NCBI RefSeq assembly: GCF_014207935.1
Contig: NZ_JACHLL010000001.1
Coordinates: forward strand, 124,001-188,000
Source: Pseudomonas fluvialis
GTDB lineage: Bacteria > Pseudomonadota > Gammaproteobacteria > Pseudomonadales > Pseudomonadaceae
Direction of reading: 5' to 3'
DNA length: 64,000 nucleotides
Shown: positions 18,733 to 31,367 of the stretch, one piece after another
Position numbering within the stretch: position 1 is the stretch's first letter
Layout: each line of letters begins with the position of its first letter
The notes under the pieces: generated by a model
Told to the model about the DNA's origin: nothing
What the model saw: only the letters and a program-made list of their open reading frames with translations
Database searches by the model: none
Translations under genes and position numbers: made by a program

Positions 18733-19173
18733 GTGGAACAGTCGCTCACCCCCTGGCTCATGCCAGCCCTGGCCCTGATTGTCGGGATTGTCATCGGTTT
18801 CATCATCGCCCGCACCGTCCCCAGCGCCGCGCCCTCACGCACCCAGCGCGACCTCGACGAACTGAAAGAACGTTTCGACAGCTACCAGAGCGAAGTGGTC
18901 ACCCACTTCAACACCAGCGCCAGCCTGCTGAAGAAAATGAACCAGAGCTACCACGACGTGCAGGATCATCTGGCCCAGGGCGCCGGCCGCCTGGCGCTGG
19001 ACGAACCGACCCGCCAGCGCCTGCTCGCCGCCCTGCAGGCCGAGGAAGCCAACGCGCCGCGCGAGCGCCTGACGCCGCCGAAAAGCACACTGCCGCCCAA
19101 AGACTATGCGCCGAAAGTCGACGACGGCCCCGGCATGCTGGATGAAACCTTTGGCCTGAAACCCAAGGTCTGA
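18733..19173 (+). CDS. zapG: Z-ring associated protein ZapG (YhcB, DUF1043)
   Basis: Inner membrane protein linked to divisome and cell-shape control in enterobacteria. The 146-residue product has one N-terminal membrane segment (about residues 8-27) followed by a cytoplasmic coiled coil with many charged heptads and a proline-rich tail, as in YhcB. The start is GTG at 18733 with a strong GAGGAAGGA ribosome binding site. It is monocistronic and ends at the terminator 19191-19220. Sequence similarity to E. coli ZapG is modest, so the name follows topology, length and synteny. Confidence 0.88.
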   Translation: MEQSLTPWLMPALALIVGIVIGFIIARTVPSAAPSRTQRDLDELKERFDSYQSEVVTHFNTSASLLKKMNQSYHDVQDHLAQGAGRLALDEPTRQRLLAALQAEEANAPRERLTPPKSTLPPKDYAPKVDDGPGMLDETFGLKPKV

Positions 19174-19190
19174 ATCAAAACGCCAGACAG

Positions 19191-19220
19191 AAAAAAGCCC
19201 CGCCAATGCGGGGCTTTTTT
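19191..19220. terminator. Bidirectional terminator between zapG and cysNC
   Basis: AAAAAAGCCCCGC and GCGGGGCTTTTTT around a CAAT loop; serves both converging genes. Confidence 0.94.
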
Positions 19221-19247
19221 CATGCTGCACAGGGCAGCGTGCGACGA

Positions 19248-21146
19248 TCAGATCGCGCCGCGGCTGCGCAGCAGATCGAGCACCTGCTTGACGCACTCTT
19301 CCACCGACAGGCTCTGGGTGTCGATCACCAGATCGGCATCCAGCGGCACGTCGTAAGGGAAGGATTCGCCCGGAATGTTGTCGCCACCGGCGGCATACAG
19401 ACCCTGCGGATCGCGCTCGCGGCACACAGCCGGCGAGGCCTGGACGTAGACGGTGAGCAGGCGATCATTGCCGATCAGCGCCTTGGCCTGTTCGCGACCT
19501 TCGGCATCCGGCGCCACAAAGGCAGCCAGAGTCAGCAGGCCGGCTTCGTTGAACTGACGCGCCACGTGCGCCGCACGCCGCCAGTTTTCGGTGCGCCCGG
19601 CACGATCCTGCGGCAGGCCCTTGTTCAGGTCATGACGCAGGTTCTGGCCATCCAGCACGTACACAGCGCGCCCCATGTCGAACAGCTTGCGCTCCACGGC
19701 ATAGGCCAGGGTGCTCTTGCCGGCGCCGGAGAGGCCCGAGAACAGCACGGTGGCCGGCTGCTGGCCGAAGCGGGTGGCACGCTCCTCGGTGGAGACGTGG
19801 GCCAGCTTGCCGTGGTGGCCGCCGCCCTGAGCACCGACCGGATCGGCGATGATCATGCCGGCACCGACGGTGCCGTTGGTCAGGCGGTCGATGACGATGA
19901 AGGCACCGGTGGTGCGGTTGTGCTCATAGCCATCGAGGGCAATGGGCGCATCCAGCGCTACCTTGACCCGACCGATCTCGTTCAACTGCAGGCTGCTGGC
20001 CGGCCCCTGCTCCAGGGTGTTGACGTCGACACGATGGACGATGCTCGGGATCGAGCCCGGCACGTAGCTGGTGGCACGTTTGATGTCGTATTTCTTGCCC
20101 GGCAGCATCGGCTCTTCGGCCATCCACACCAGCATGGCGTCGAAGCTGTCGGTGACCAGCGGACGGTTGTCGGCATGCACCAGCATGTCGCCGCGCGACA
20201 CGTCGATCTCGTCTTCCAGGGTCAGGGTGATCGCCTGGCCAGGACCGGCCTGCTCCAGTTCACCCTCGAAGGTGACGATGGACTTGACCTTGCTGCCCTT
20301 GCCCGACGGCAGAGCGACGACTTCGTCGCCCTTGCGCACGATGCCGCTGGCCAGAGTACCGGCGAAGCCACGGAAGTTCAGGTTCGGGCGGTTGACGTAC
20401 TGCACCGGGAAGCGCAGGTCGTCGAAGTTGCGGTCGCCGGCGACTTCCACGGTTTCGAGGATTTCCATCAGCGACTGACCGGTGTACCAAGGCGACTGCT
20501 CGCTCTTGTTCACCACGTTGTCGCCTTTGAGCGCGGACATCGGCACGAAGTGCAGCGAGGTCGGCTTGAGCGAGATGCCTTCGGCGAACTTCAGGTAGTC
20601 AGCCTTGATCTGCTCGAACACGCCCTGATCGAAGCCCTTGAGGTCCATCTTGTTGATGGCTACCACGATGTGCTTGATGCCCAGCAGGCTGGCGATGAAG
20701 CTGTGGCGCTTGGTCTGGGTCTGCACACCGTAGCGCGCGTCGATCAGGATGATCGCCAGGTCGCAGGTGGAGGCGCCGGTGGCCATGTTGCGGGTGTACT
20801 GCTCATGGCCGGGGGTGTCGGCAATGATGAACTTGCGCTTGGCGGTGCTGAAATAGCGGTACGCCACGTCGATGGTGATGCCTTGCTCGCGCTCGGCCTG
20901 CAGGCCGTCGACCAACAGAGCCAGGTCCACTTCATCGCCGGTAGTGCCGACCTTCTTGGAATCCTTGGTGATGGCCTCCAGATGGTCTTCGTAGATCATC
21001 TTGGTGTCATGCAGCAGGCGCCCGATCAGGGTGCTCTTGCCGTCGTCGACGTTGCCGCAGGTGAGGAAGCGCAGCAGCTCTTTGCGCTCGTGCTGGGCCA
21101 GGTACGCAACGATGTCCTGGCTGATCAGATCGGATTGATGGCTCAT
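19248..21146 (-). CDS. cysNC: Bifunctional sulfate adenylyltransferase subunit 1 / APS kinase (CysNC fusion)
   Basis: Two steps of sulfate activation in one 632-residue chain. Residues 1 to about 455 are the CysN GTPase with P-loop GNVDDGKST at 31-39 and the G3 motif DTPGHEQYT near 108; it drives ATP sulfurylase activity of CysD. Residues about 460-632 are APS kinase (CysC) with P-loop GLSGAGKST at 471-479, making PAPS. The fusion is common in Pseudomonas and Xanthomonas, whereas E. coli has two genes. It is 12 bases after cysD, in one operon. Confidence 0.98.
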   Translation of the reverse strand: MSHQSDLISQDIVAYLAQHERKELLRFLTCGNVDDGKSTLIGRLLHDTKMIYEDHLEAITKDSKKVGTTGDEVDLALLVDGLQAEREQGITIDVAYRYFSTAKRKFIIADTPGHEQYTRNMATGASTCDLAIILIDARYGVQTQTKRHSFIASLLGIKHIVVAINKMDLKGFDQGVFEQIKADYLKFAEGISLKPTSLHFVPMSALKGDNVVNKSEQSPWYTGQSLMEILETVEVAGDRNFDDLRFPVQYVNRPNLNFRGFAGTLASGIVRKGDEVVALPSGKGSKVKSIVTFEGELEQAGPGQAITLTLEDEIDVSRGDMLVHADNRPLVTDSFDAMLVWMAEEPMLPGKKYDIKRATSYVPGSIPSIVHRVDVNTLEQGPASSLQLNEIGRVKVALDAPIALDGYEHNRTTGAFIVIDRLTNGTVGAGMIIADPVGAQGGGHHGKLAHVSTEERATRFGQQPATVLFSGLSGAGKSTLAYAVERKLFDMGRAVYVLDGQNLRHDLNKGLPQDRAGRTENWRRAAHVARQFNEAGLLTLAAFVAPDAEGREQAKALIGNDRLLTVYVQASPAVCRERDPQGLYAAGGDNIPGESFPYDVPLDADLVIDTQSLSVEECVKQVLDLLRSRGAI

Positions 21147-21158
21147 GGTGCAGAATCC

Positions 21159-22076
21159 TTAGAAGTAGCCCTGACGTTTCTTTTCTTCCATCGATCCGGC
21201 CTGATCGTGGTCGATCACGCGGCCCTGGCGTTCGGAAGTTCGGGTCAGGAGCATTTCCTGGATAATGTCGGTCAGCGTGGTCGCCGTGGACTCCACCGCG
21301 CCGGTCAGCGGGTAGCAGCCGAGGGTACGGAAACGCACCATCTTCTTGGTGATACGGGCTTTTTCTTCGTCCGAGAGGTGCTCGAGGATACGATCGTCGT
21401 CGATCATGATCAGCGTGCCGTTCTTCTCGATCACTTCACGCTCGGCGGCGAAGTACAGCGGCACGATCGGGATCTGTTCTAGGTAGATGTACTGCCAGAT
21501 GTCCAGCTCGGTCCAGTTGGACAGCGGGAACACACGAATCGACTCGCCCTTCTTGACCTTGCCGTTGTACACGTTCCACAGCTCGGGACGCTGGTTCTTC
21601 GGATCCCAGCGGTGCTTGCTGTCGCGGAAGGAATACACGCGCTCCTTGGCGCGGGATTTTTCTTCGTCGCGGCGCGCGCCACCGAAGGCGGCGTCGAAGC
21701 CGTACTTGTCCAGCGCTTGCTTGAGGCCCTCGGTCTTCATCACGTCGGTGTGCTTGGCACTGCCGTAGGTGAAGGGGTTCATGTCCTGCGCCACGCCATC
21801 CGGGTTGACGTGGGTAATCAGGTCAAGACCGTACTCTTTGACCATCTTCTCGCGGAAGCTGTACATCTCCTGGAACTTCCAGCGCGTGTCCACGTGCATG
21901 ACAGGGAACGGCAGCTTGCCAGGGAAGAACGCCTTGCGCGCCAAATGCAGCATCACGGCGGAATCTTTACCGATGGAATACAGCATCACCGGGTTGTCGA
22001 ATTCGGCGGCCACTTCACGAATGATGTGGATGCTTTCCGCCTCAAGCTGTTTCAGGTGCGTCAGTTTGTCGAGCAT
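21159..22076 (-). CDS. cysD: Sulfate adenylyltransferase subunit 2
   Basis: ATP-PP-loop enzyme that forms adenosine 5'-phosphosulfate from ATP and sulfate, powered by the CysN GTPase. The 305-residue product is full length, with the PP-loop SIGKDS at residues 34-39 and the family blocks [15 protein letters not shown] and [16 protein letters not shown]. It is the first gene of cysD-cysNC. The 118-base gap before it holds an AT-rich stretch and an inverted repeat (22167-22181) that may be a regulator site; cys genes of this type are usually CysB-controlled. Confidence 0.98.
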   Translation of the reverse strand: MLDKLTHLKQLEAESIHIIREVAAEFDNPVMLYSIGKDSAVMLHLARKAFFPGKLPFPVMHVDTRWKFQEMYSFREKMVKEYGLDLITHVNPDGVAQDMNPFTYGSAKHTDVMKTEGLKQALDKYGFDAAFGGARRDEEKSRAKERVYSFRDSKHRWDPKNQRPELWNVYNGKVKKGESIRVFPLSNWTELDIWQYIYLEQIPIVPLYFAAEREVIEKNGTLIMIDDDRILEHLSDEEKARITKKMVRFRTLGCYPLTGAVESTATTLTDIIQEMLLTRTSERQGRVIDHDQAGSMEEKKRQGYF

Positions 22077-22166
22077 GGCTACTCTCGAAATACAGGATAA
22101 CGGCCGGCGGGCCGTGGACGAGCGCGCACTCTACCACAGCACCCTCTTCTAATCAGGCCGCCACTT

Positions 22167-22181
22167 AGATCAAAACGATCT
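22167..22181. promoter_or_regulatory. Inverted repeat AGATC-N5-GATCT upstream of cysD
   Basis: Perfect 5-base arms around AAAAC in an AT-rich patch (about 22165-22190), some 90 bases before cysD. It resembles a LysR-type activator site in placement; assignment to CysB is inference only. Confidence 0.35.
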
Positions 22182-22194
22182 GCTTATATACCCA

Positions 22195-22953
22195 TCAAAT
22201 CGGGTTCGGGCAGTCGATAAACAGGTGCTCCAGGGCAAAGCGCCGGGCCAGATAATCACCCAGCGCCTGCACGCCGTAACGCTCGGTGGCATGGTGACCG
22301 GCGGCGATGAACGACACGCCATTTTCCTGGGCGCTGTGGAAGGTCTGCTCGGAGGCCTCGCCACTGAGAAACAGGTCGACCCCGGCAGCAATCGCCTGAT
22401 CGATATAGCCCTGCCCGCCGCCCGTGCACCAGCCGATACGCCGCACCGTGCGCGGCCCGTCGATCAGCAGCGGCTCACGACCGAGCACCTCCTGCACGTG
22501 CCGGGCAAAATCGCTGGCCAGCATCGGCTCGGCCAGCGCCCCGACCAGCCCGACGGTGCGCGGATTACCGGGCTCCAGCTCGCCCTCGACCTCGATACCC
22601 AGCTGCGCGGCCAGCTGCACGTTGTTACCCACCTCGGGGTGCACATCCAGCGGCAGGTGATAGGCCAGCAGACTCAGGTCATTGTTCAGCAATGCCTTCA
22701 GGCGGCGCTGCTTCATGCCCGTGATGCAGGCGTCCTCGCCCTTCCAGAAATAGCCGTGATGAACCAGCAGCACATCGGCCTCGGCCTCGATGGCCGCCTC
22801 GATCAGCGCGAGACTGGCGGTCACGCCACTGACGATGCGACGCACCTGGGGCCGACCTTCGACCTGCAGGCCATTGGGGCAGTAGTCCTGGATGCGCGCG
22901 GCATTCAGGTAACGGTCCGCCTCTTCCACCAGGGCGCGCAGGGCAATCGCCAT
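22195..22953 (-). CDS. Nif3-like dinuclear metal centre protein (GTP cyclohydrolase I type 2 homologue)
   Basis: NIF3/YbgI family protein of 252 aa from the ATG at 22953, preceded by GAGGAGA. The two metal-binding regions are visible: [13 protein letters not shown] with His65 and His66, and GHHATERYG near residue 223 with a [11 protein letters not shown] segment before it. Members bind two metals in a toroidal hexamer, and no reaction is firmly established; the 'GTP cyclohydrolase' label rests on a distant homologue. Divergent from algW. Confidence 0.92.
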   Translation of the reverse strand: MAIALRALVEEADRYLNAARIQDYCPNGLQVEGRPQVRRIVSGVTASLALIEAAIEAEADVLLVHHGYFWKGEDACITGMKQRRLKALLNNDLSLLAYHLPLDVHPEVGNNVQLAAQLGIEVEGELEPGNPRTVGLVGALAEPMLASDFARHVQEVLGREPLLIDGPRTVRRIGWCTGGGQGYIDQAIAAGVDLFLSGEASEQTFHSAQENGVSFIAAGHHATERYGVQALGDYLARRFALEHLFIDCPNPI

Positions 22954-23005
22954 CTTCGTCTCCTCATCTTGCGGCACGGGCGCTGTTACGCGCCCACGCA
23001 GTCTC

Positions 23006-23011
23006 TATAAT
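23006..23011 (+). promoter_or_regulatory. -10 element of algW
   Basis: Consensus TATAAT 51 bases before the algW ATG. The -35 region is poor (CTGTTA at 17-base spacing), so the full promoter is tentative. Confidence 0.5.
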
Positions 23012-23062
23012 GGCCGCCACCTTAAGGGGCCATGCCGGCTCCGACAACCCCAAGGATTTCCC

Positions 23063-24214
<1,152 letters not shown>

Positions 24215-24228
24215 AGCGTGCGAGCATG

Positions 24229-24256
24229 AAAAAAGGCACCCGGAGGTGCCTTTTTT
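24229..24256. terminator. Bidirectional terminator between algW and hisC
   Basis: AAAAAAGGCACC and GGTGCCTTTTTT around CGGA; A and T tracts serve algW (plus) and the his genes (minus). Confidence 0.92.
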
Positions 24257-24270
24257 CATTCAGCCCGGCT

Positions 24271-25326
24271 TCAAACCAGAGGTTTGAGTGCGTCCAGCAA
24301 GGCCTGATTCTGCTCCGGCGTACCGATGGTGATGCGCAGGAACTGGGCAATGCGTGCCTGCTTGAAGTGGCGCACGATCACGCCCTGCTCGCGCAGGCCG
24401 GCAGCCAGACCCGCCGCATCCTTGCCCGGGTGGCGGGCAAAGACGAAGTTGGCCGCAGACGGCAGCACCTCAAAGCCCAGCGCCGTCAGCCCTGCAACCA
24501 CCGACTCACGACTGGCGATCACCTGCTGGCAGGTCTGTTCGAAATAGGCGCGATCCTCGAATGCAGCCGCCGCACCGGCGATGGCCATGCGATCCAGCGG
24601 ATAGGAGTTGAAGCTGTTCTTGATCCGCTCAAGCGCTTCGATCAGGTCGGGATGGCCAACCGCGATACCGACGCGCAAACCGGCAAGCGAACGCGACTTG
24701 GACAGAGTCTGACTCACCAGCAGGTTGGGATACTGGTTCGCCAGGCTGATCGCCGTCTCGCCACCGAAGTCGATATAGGCTTCGTCCACCAGCACCACGG
24801 TATCCGGGTTAGCCTGAAGCAACTGCTCGATGGCCGCCAGACCCAGGGCACAGCCGGTCGGGGCATTGGGGTTGGGGAAGATGATGCCGCCATTGGGCCG
24901 CGCATAATCTTCCACCCGAATCTGGAACTGCTCGTCCAGGGCGATTGCCTCGAACGGAATGCCGTACAGACCGCAATACACCGGGTAGAAGCTGTAGGTC
25001 ACATCGGGGAACAGCAGCGGTTTGCCGTGCTGGAACAGGCCATGAAAGGCATGCGCCAGCACCTCGTCGGAACCGTTGCCGACAAATACCTGCGCCGTGC
25101 TCACGCCGTAGTAGTCGGCCACAGCCTGCTTCAGGCGGTCGCTGTTCGGATCCGGGTACAGGCGCAGGTTGTCGCTCAGCTCGGCCTGCATGGCCGCAAT
25201 CGCCTTGGGCGACGGGCCATAGGGATTCTCGTTGGTGTTGAGCTTGACCAGCTTGGCCAGCTTGGGCTGCTCACCCGGCACATAGGGCACCAGGTCCTTG
25301 ACGAAGGGACTCCAGAATTTGCTCAT
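24271..25326 (-). CDS. hisC: Histidinol-phosphate aminotransferase
   Basis: PLP enzyme converting imidazole acetol phosphate and glutamate to histidinol phosphate. From ATG 25326 the protein is 351 aa, with the N-terminal [12 protein letters not shown] (29-40), the PLP aspartate region VDEAYIDF (180-187) and the Schiff-base Lys210 in SQTLSKSRS, followed by the phosphate-binding Arg in LAGLRVG. It is last in the murA-hisG-hisD-hisC series, 4 bases after hisD. Pseudomonas genomes often carry a second hisC elsewhere. Confidence 0.97.
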   Translation of the reverse strand: MSKFWSPFVKDLVPYVPGEQPKLAKLVKLNTNENPYGPSPKAIAAMQAELSDNLRLYPDPNSDRLKQAVADYYGVSTAQVFVGNGSDEVLAHAFHGLFQHGKPLLFPDVTYSFYPVYCGLYGIPFEAIALDEQFQIRVEDYARPNGGIIFPNPNAPTGCALGLAAIEQLLQANPDTVVLVDEAYIDFGGETAISLANQYPNLLVSQTLSKSRSLAGLRVGIAVGHPDLIEALERIKNSFNSYPLDRMAIAGAAAAFEDRAYFEQTCQQVIASRESVVAGLTALGFEVLPSAANFVFARHPGKDAAGLAAGLREQGVIVRHFKQARIAQFLRITIGTPEQNQALLDALKPLV

Positions 25327-25330
25327 GCGG

Positions 25331-26641
25331 TTACCCCTTGATCCGGTATTCGGCACTGCGCGCGTGGGCAGTCAGCGACTCGCCGCGCGCCAGCACCGAG
25401 GCGGTCTTGCCCAGCTCGGAGGCGCCATCGGCCGAGCAGAAGATGATCGACGAACGTTTCTGGAAGTCATACACGCCCAGCGGCGAAGAGAAACGCGCGG
25501 TGCCGGAAGTCGGCAGCACGTGGTTCGGCCCGGCACAGTAGTCGCCCAACGCCTCGGCGGTGTAGCGCCCCATGAAGATCGCGCCGGCGTGACGAATCTG
25601 CGGCAGCCATTGCTCGGGATCGGCCACTGACAGTTCCAGGTGCTCGGGAGCGATGCGGTTGGCCACTACCATGGCCTGGGCCATGTCCGTCACCTGGATC
25701 AGCGCGCCACGATTCTGCAGCGAGGTGCGGATGATCTCGGCGCGCTCCATGGTCGGCAGCAGTTTCTCGATGCTCGCGGCAACCTTGTCGAGGAACTCGC
25801 CATCCGGGCTGACCAGAATGGCCTGGGCATCCTCGTCGTGTTCGGCCTGGGAGAACAGGTCCATGGCGATCCAGTCCGGATCGGTCTGGCCATCGCAGAC
25901 CACGAGAATTTCCGATGGCCCGGCGATCATGTCGATGCCGACCTGGCCAAACACGTGACGCTTGGCGGTGGCCACATAGATGTTGCCCGGCCCGACGATC
26001 TTGTCCACCTGCGGCACGCTCTCGGTGCCGTAGGCCAGCGCGGCCACGGCCTGGGCACCGCCAATGGTGAACACGCGATCGACACCGGCGACACAGGCAG
26101 CCGCCAGAACGATCTCGTTCAGTTCGCCGCGCGGAGTCGGTACCACCATCACCACCTCGGCGACGCCGGCGACCTTGGCCGGAATGGCATTCATCAGCAC
26201 CGACGACGGATAGGCAGCCTTGCCGCCCGGCACATACAGACCGGCGCGATCCAGCGGCGTGACCTGCTGGCCCAGCACGGTGCCGTCGGCCTCGGTGTAG
26301 GTCCAGGAGTCCTGTTTCTGCCGCTCGTGGTACAGGCGCACGCGCTCGGCGGCCTTTTCCAGCGCCGTACGCTGCTCCGGGGTAATGCGGGTGAGCGCCA
26401 GTTCCAGGCGCTCGCGCGGCAGGATCAGCTCGGCCATGGAGGTCGCCGTCACACCATCGAAGCGCTGGCTGAACTCGACCACGGCAGCATCACCGCGCTC
26501 ACGCACCGCCTTGATGATGTCCAGCACGCGCTGGTTGACCGCGTCGTCGGACACGCTTTCCCAGCTCAGCAGATGATCCAGATGACGCGCGAAATCCTGG
26601 TCAGCGGCATTGAGACGACGGATAGCGATAGGAGCGGTCAT
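25331..26641 (-). CDS. hisD: Histidinol dehydrogenase
   Basis: NAD- and zinc-dependent enzyme catalysing the last two steps of histidine synthesis, histidinol to histidine. The 436-residue product from ATG 26641 has the family signature [15 protein letters not shown] near residue 235, the zinc-site segment [14 protein letters not shown] and the [12 protein letters not shown] block near 375. Downstream of hisG with a 122-base gap, followed at once by hisC. Confidence 0.98.
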   Translation of the reverse strand: MTAPIAIRRLNAADQDFARHLDHLLSWESVSDDAVNQRVLDIIKAVRERGDAAVVEFSQRFDGVTATSMAELILPRERLELALTRITPEQRTALEKAAERVRLYHERQKQDSWTYTEADGTVLGQQVTPLDRAGLYVPGGKAAYPSSVLMNAIPAKVAGVAEVVMVVPTPRGELNEIVLAAACVAGVDRVFTIGGAQAVAALAYGTESVPQVDKIVGPGNIYVATAKRHVFGQVGIDMIAGPSEILVVCDGQTDPDWIAMDLFSQAEHDEDAQAILVSPDGEFLDKVAASIEKLLPTMERAEIIRTSLQNRGALIQVTDMAQAMVVANRIAPEHLELSVADPEQWLPQIRHAGAIFMGRYTAEALGDYCAGPNHVLPTSGTARFSSPLGVYDFQKRSSIIFCSADGASELGKTASVLARGESLTAHARSAEYRIKG

Positions 26642-26763
26642 AGCGGGCCTCTTGATTTGGCGATTGCTCAGGTGTCCGTAGACTAACAGCCGGCCCGCGC
26701 GGACACCTGACAATTCTGGCTATGACGCGGATAGGCTTCCGCGACCCGTTGTCGCGGACTCAA

Positions 26764-27399
26764 TCAGGCGTGCTGATGCGCCTCAACGGCTTCGCGCAAG
26801 GTCTCGATCAGGGCCTGGATGCGCGCATGCTGCATCTTCATCGAGGCCTTGTTGACGATCAGTCGCGAACTGATGCTGGCGATCATTTCCTGCGGTTCCA
26901 GACCATTGGCGCGCAAGGTGTTGCCGGTGTCCACCACGTCGATGATCTTGTCGGCCAGGCCGACCAGCGGTGCCAACTCCATGGAGCCGTACAGCTTGAT
27001 GATGTCGACCTGACGCCCCTGCTCGGCATAGAACGCCTTGGCCACGTTGACGAACTTGGTGGCCACGCGCAGACGCCCCTTGGGCTCCGGCGCGCCGACC
27101 TTGCCTGCGGTCATCAGCTTGCAGTTGGCAATCTTCAGGTCCAGCGGCTCATACAGACCCTGGCCACCGTACTCCATCAGGACGTCCTTGCCGGCCACAC
27201 CCAGGTCGGCGGCGCCGTGTTCGACATAGGTCGGCACGTCGGTGGCGCGCACGATCAGCAGGCGCACATCCTCCTGAGTGGTGGGGATGATCAGCTTGCG
27301 GCTCTTGTCCGGATTCTCGGTCGGCACGATACCGGCCGCCGCGAGCAGCGGCAGGGTGTCGTCGAGAATGCGGCCTTTGGACAGGGCGATGGTCAGCAT
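26764..27399 (-). CDS. hisG: ATP phosphoribosyltransferase catalytic subunit, short form
   Basis: First enzyme of histidine synthesis, joining ATP and PRPP. The 211-residue product is the short form, which lacks the C-terminal regulatory ACT-like domain and needs the HisRS-like partner HisZ for activity and feedback control. hisZ is not in this window. The PRPP-binding region [14 protein letters not shown] (near residues 150-163) is intact. It follows murA after a 72-base gap that contains a strong hairpin, and a TAAGGA ribosome binding site precedes the ATG. Confidence 0.97.
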   Translation of the reverse strand: MLTIALSKGRILDDTLPLLAAAGIVPTENPDKSRKLIIPTTQEDVRLLIVRATDVPTYVEHGAADLGVAGKDVLMEYGGQGLYEPLDLKIANCKLMTAGKVGAPEPKGRLRVATKFVNVAKAFYAEQGRQVDIIKLYGSMELAPLVGLADKIIDVVDTGNTLRANGLEPQEMIASISSRLIVNKASMKMQHARIQALIETLREAVEAHQHA

Positions 27400-27422
27400 G
27401 ACGCAATTTCCTTAGAACAGGC

Positions 27423-27442
27423 GCCAGCCCTCTCGGGCTGGC
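27423..27442 (-). other. Perfect hairpin between murA and hisG
   Basis: 8-base arms GCCAGCCC and GGGCTGGC with a four-base loop, 24 bases before the hisG ATG. There is no U-run and no short histidine-rich leader peptide, so classic attenuation is not supported; a processing or stabilising hairpin is possible. Confidence 0.5.
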
Positions 27443-27471
27443 AGGCAGACAGCGAGCTACGCGGCCTTGCC

Positions 27472-28999
<1,528 letters not shown>

Positions 29000-29058
29000 G
29001 CTCAACCTCACAATGGCGAACGGGAATTCAAGTGCGAGCAAAAGCTCGCGAGCCGGGC

Positions 29059-29087
29059 ATCATACAAAAAACCCCCCGATCTGCGAA
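29059..29087 (-). promoter_or_regulatory. ibaG-murA promoter overlapping the mla terminator
   Basis: Minus-strand -35 TTCGCA (29082-29087), 17-base spacer and -10 TATGAT (29059-29064). The -35 is within the terminator stem and the spacer contains its G-run and U-run. Confidence 0.65.
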
Positions 29088-29115
29088 CCCTGCACAGGTG
29101 TTCGCTGACGGAGGG
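29066..29115 (-). terminator. Terminator of the mlaFEDCB operon
   Basis: Minus strand: CCCTCCG ... CGGGGGG outer stem with an inner GCGAAC/GTTCGC stem, followed by six U (29066-29071). It begins 11 bases after the mlaB stop. Confidence 0.85.
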
Positions 29116-29126
29116 CTATGCCAGCG

Positions 29127-29435
29127 TCAGGCCTGCAGCGGCAACAAATCGCCAAGACCGGAGACCTGGGCGATCTCGCGCATGTCCTCGGGCAGGTTGC
29201 GCAGCGCCAGCTGTTTGCCTGCGCCCCGGGCATCGCGCATGAACGCCAGCACCAGCGCCAGCCCGACACTTGACGATTTGCTCACGCCGGCGCAATCGAG
29301 CAACACGCTGCCCTTCGTGCAACCCGTGATCAGCTGCCGACCCTGCTCGCGCAAGGCCGGACCACTGCGATAGTCCAGCACACCGACCAGACTCAGAACG
29401 CCGTCGGCGGCCAGCGTCAGGTTCGCTTCACTCAT
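29127..29435 (-). CDS. mlaB: Phospholipid ABC transporter STAS-domain subunit MlaB
   Basis: Cytoplasmic STAS protein that binds the MlaF ATPase and stabilises the MlaFEDB complex. The 102-residue product has the STAS core with VLLDCAGVSKSSSVGLALVLAFMRDA near residues 44-69 (strand then helix that docks to MlaF). The stop of mlaC and the start of mlaB overlap by four bases. Last gene of the operon, followed by a terminator. Confidence 0.93.
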   Translation of the reverse strand: MSEANLTLAADGVLSLVGVLDYRSGPALREQGRQLITGCTKGSVLLDCAGVSKSSSVGLALVLAFMRDARGAGKQLALRNLPEDMREIAQVSGLGDLLPLQA

Positions 29436-30070
29436 TGCGCATCGGCCTGGGCGGTCTGCTTGGCCTTGGCGACCACGTCGGCCCAGCTGGCAATGGTCTT
29501 TTCCAGATCGTTGCCATTGCGCTGCATGCTGTCGGCGAACTGGTCACGGAACAGCTTGCCGATATTGATGCCGTTGATGATCACGTTGCGCATCTTCCAG
29601 CCACTCGCCTGGCTGACCATGGTGTAGGAGATCGGATAGACCACACCCTTGTGATCGACGATTTCCATGTTGATGCTGGTGCGGACCGGATCAACCTTGC
29701 CAGTGGCCGGCAGCACGCGAATGGTCTGGTTGTCGTACTCCAGCAGGGCATTGCCGTAGAACTGCATCAGGCTGCGCTTGAACTCCTGCTCGAAGCGCTT
29801 GATCTGCTCCGGCGTGGCCTTGCGGGTGAACTTGACAGTCATCACGCCCTTGGCAATGCCCTCGGAGTCAACCACCGGCCCGAGAATGCGCTCCAGCGCA
29901 TCGTAGAACGCCTGCGGATTGCTCTGATAACCAGCCTTGTTGGCCTTGAGATCGGCCAGCAGGTTGTCGGTGGTCTGTTGCACCACCTGCTGCGCACTGG
30001 GCATGGCCACAGCCATCAGGGGGAATACGGCCAGCAGTGCCAGCAGGCTGCGACGCAATGTCTTCAACAT
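29432..30070 (-). CDS. mlaC: Periplasmic phospholipid shuttle MlaC
   Basis: Soluble periplasmic carrier moving phospholipid between the outer membrane MlaA complex and the inner membrane MlaFEDB complex. The 212-residue precursor has a Sec signal (about residues 1-22, ending AVAMPSA) and the Ttg2/MlaC fold, including the segment ALERILGPVVDSEGIAKGVM and, near the C-terminus, GWKMRNVIINGINIGKLFRDQF. It is 29 bases after mlaD. In Pseudomonas this operon is also called ttg2. Confidence 0.96.
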   Translation of the reverse strand: MLKTLRRSLLALLAVFPLMAVAMPSAQQVVQQTTDNLLADLKANKAGYQSNPQAFYDALERILGPVVDSEGIAKGVMTVKFTRKATPEQIKRFEQEFKRSLMQFYGNALLEYDNQTIRVLPATGKVDPVRTSINMEIVDHKGVVYPISYTMVSQASGWKMRNVIINGINIGKLFRDQFADSMQRNGNDLEKTIASWADVVAKAKQTAQADAQ

Positions 30071-30099
30071 GGAAAAATGCCTCGTTACGGAGAATTGCC

Positions 30100-30570
30100 T
30101 TACTTGCTTTCTTCTTTGTTGACCGAGTTCAGCAGGAACTTGCCGATCAGGTCTTCCAGTACCAGCGCCGACTGGGTATCGGAAATCTGACCGCCTTCGC
30201 CCAGCACCTCCTCCTCGCCGCCCACGCTGATGCCGATGTACTTCTCGCCCAGCAGACCGGCAGTCAGGATCGACGCCGTGGAGTCGACCGGCAGGTTGTT
30301 CACCTGTTTCTCGATATCCATGGTGACCCGGCCGGTGTAGCTGTCGCGATCCAGATCAATCGCGGTGACCTTGCCGATGGTCACGCCCGCCATGGTGACC
30401 TTGGCGCGCACGGTCAGCCCGGCAATGTTGTCGAAGTTGGCGTAGACCTTGTAGGTCTCACCGGCACTGGATACCGACAGACCACTGACCCGCAGGGCCA
30501 GCAGCAGCAGCGCCAGCAGGCCGGCCAGCAGGAACAGGCCGACACCAATTTCCAGGGTGCGGATTTGCAT
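30100..30570 (-). CDS. mlaD: MCE-domain subunit MlaD
   Basis: Forms a hexameric ring on the periplasmic side of the inner membrane with a central channel for lipid. From ATG 30570 the protein is 156 aa: one membrane helix (about residues 6-26) and one MCE domain (about 38-115) with YKVYANFDNIAGLTVRAKV and the pore-loop region TAGLLGEKYIGIS. The start overlaps the mlaE stop by one base (ATGA). Confidence 0.96.
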   Translation of the reverse strand: MQIRTLEIGVGLFLLAGLLALLLLALRVSGLSVSSAGETYKVYANFDNIAGLTVRAKVTMAGVTIGKVTAIDLDRDSYTGRVTMDIEKQVNNLPVDSTASILTAGLLGEKYIGISVGGEEEVLGEGGQISDTQSALVLEDLIGKFLLNSVNKEESK

Positions 30571-31367
30571 CAGAAATCTCCAAACATCAGGGCAGTCAGA
30601 ATGAAGTCCAGACCCAGTACAGCCAGCGAGGCATAGACCACGGTCCGGGTAGTGGCATGGCTGATCCCTTCCGAGGTGGGCTCGCAATCGAAGCCCTGGA
30701 ATACCGCAATCCAGGTCACCACGAAGGCAAACACGACGCTCTTGATCACGCCATTGAGGACATCCTCGGAAAACTCGACGCTGTTCTGCATGTTCGCCCA
30801 GAACGAGCCGTCATACACACCCAGCCAGTCCACCGCGACCATCGCCCCGCCCCAGATGCCGACCACGCTGAAAATCGCAGCCAGCAGCGGCATGGAGATA
30901 AAGCCGGCCCACAGGCGCGGGGCAATGATGTACTTGAGTGGGTCGACACCAATCATTTCCAGCGAGGAAATCTGTTCGGTAGACTTCATGTTGCCGATCT
31001 CGGCCGTCAGCGCCGAGCCGGCACGACCGGCAAACAGCAAACCGGTCACCACCGGCCCCAGCTCACGTAACAGAGTCAGCGCAACCATCTGCCCCACGGC
31101 CTGTTCGGAGCCATAGTCGACCAGAATGTTGTAGCCCTGCAGGGCCAGCACCATGCCAATGAACAGGCCGGACACAACAATGATCGGCAGCGACAGCACA
31201 CCGACAGCAAACAGCTGCTTGAGCAGCAACTGGAAACCATTGCGCGTGCCACTGCGCCCACCCAGGGCATGCATGAGGAAGATCGTCGACCGCCCAAGGG
31301 CCTCGACCAGAGTCAGGCCACTGGCGCCCAGCAGGCGGATCTGCTCCAGCAACGAGCGCTTACGCAT
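30570..31367 (-). CDS. mlaE: Phospholipid ABC transporter permease MlaE
   Basis: Integral membrane permease of the Mla system. The 265-residue product has the MlaE family membrane pattern (five to six helices) and the signature region [20 protein letters not shown] near residue 130 that couples to the ATPase. It starts at ATG 31367, overlapping the end of mlaF by eight bases, and runs into mlaD by a one-base overlap. Confidence 0.97.
   Translation of the reverse strand: MRKRSLLEQIRLLGASGLTLVEALGRSTIFLMHALGGRSGTRNGFQLLLKQLFAVGVLSLPIIVVSGLFIGMVLALQGYNILVDYGSEQAVGQMVALTLLRELGPVVTGLLFAGRAGSALTAEIGNMKSTEQISSLEMIGVDPLKYIIAPRLWAGFISMPLLAAIFSVVGIWGGAMVAVDWLGVYDGSFWANMQNSVEFSEDVLNGVIKSVVFAFVVTWIAVFQGFDCEPTSEGISHATTRTVVYASLAVLGLDFILTALMFGDF

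Noticed and set aside
19206..21482. A 758-codon plus-strand open frame opposite cysNC and cysD
   Set aside because: Antisense shadow: the opposite strand encodes CysNC and CysD with intact catalytic motifs; composition is typical of mirrored codons.
27400..27471. His-operon attenuator before hisG
   Set aside because: There is a hairpin but no short open frame with consecutive histidine codons and no U-run, so classic attenuation is not visible.
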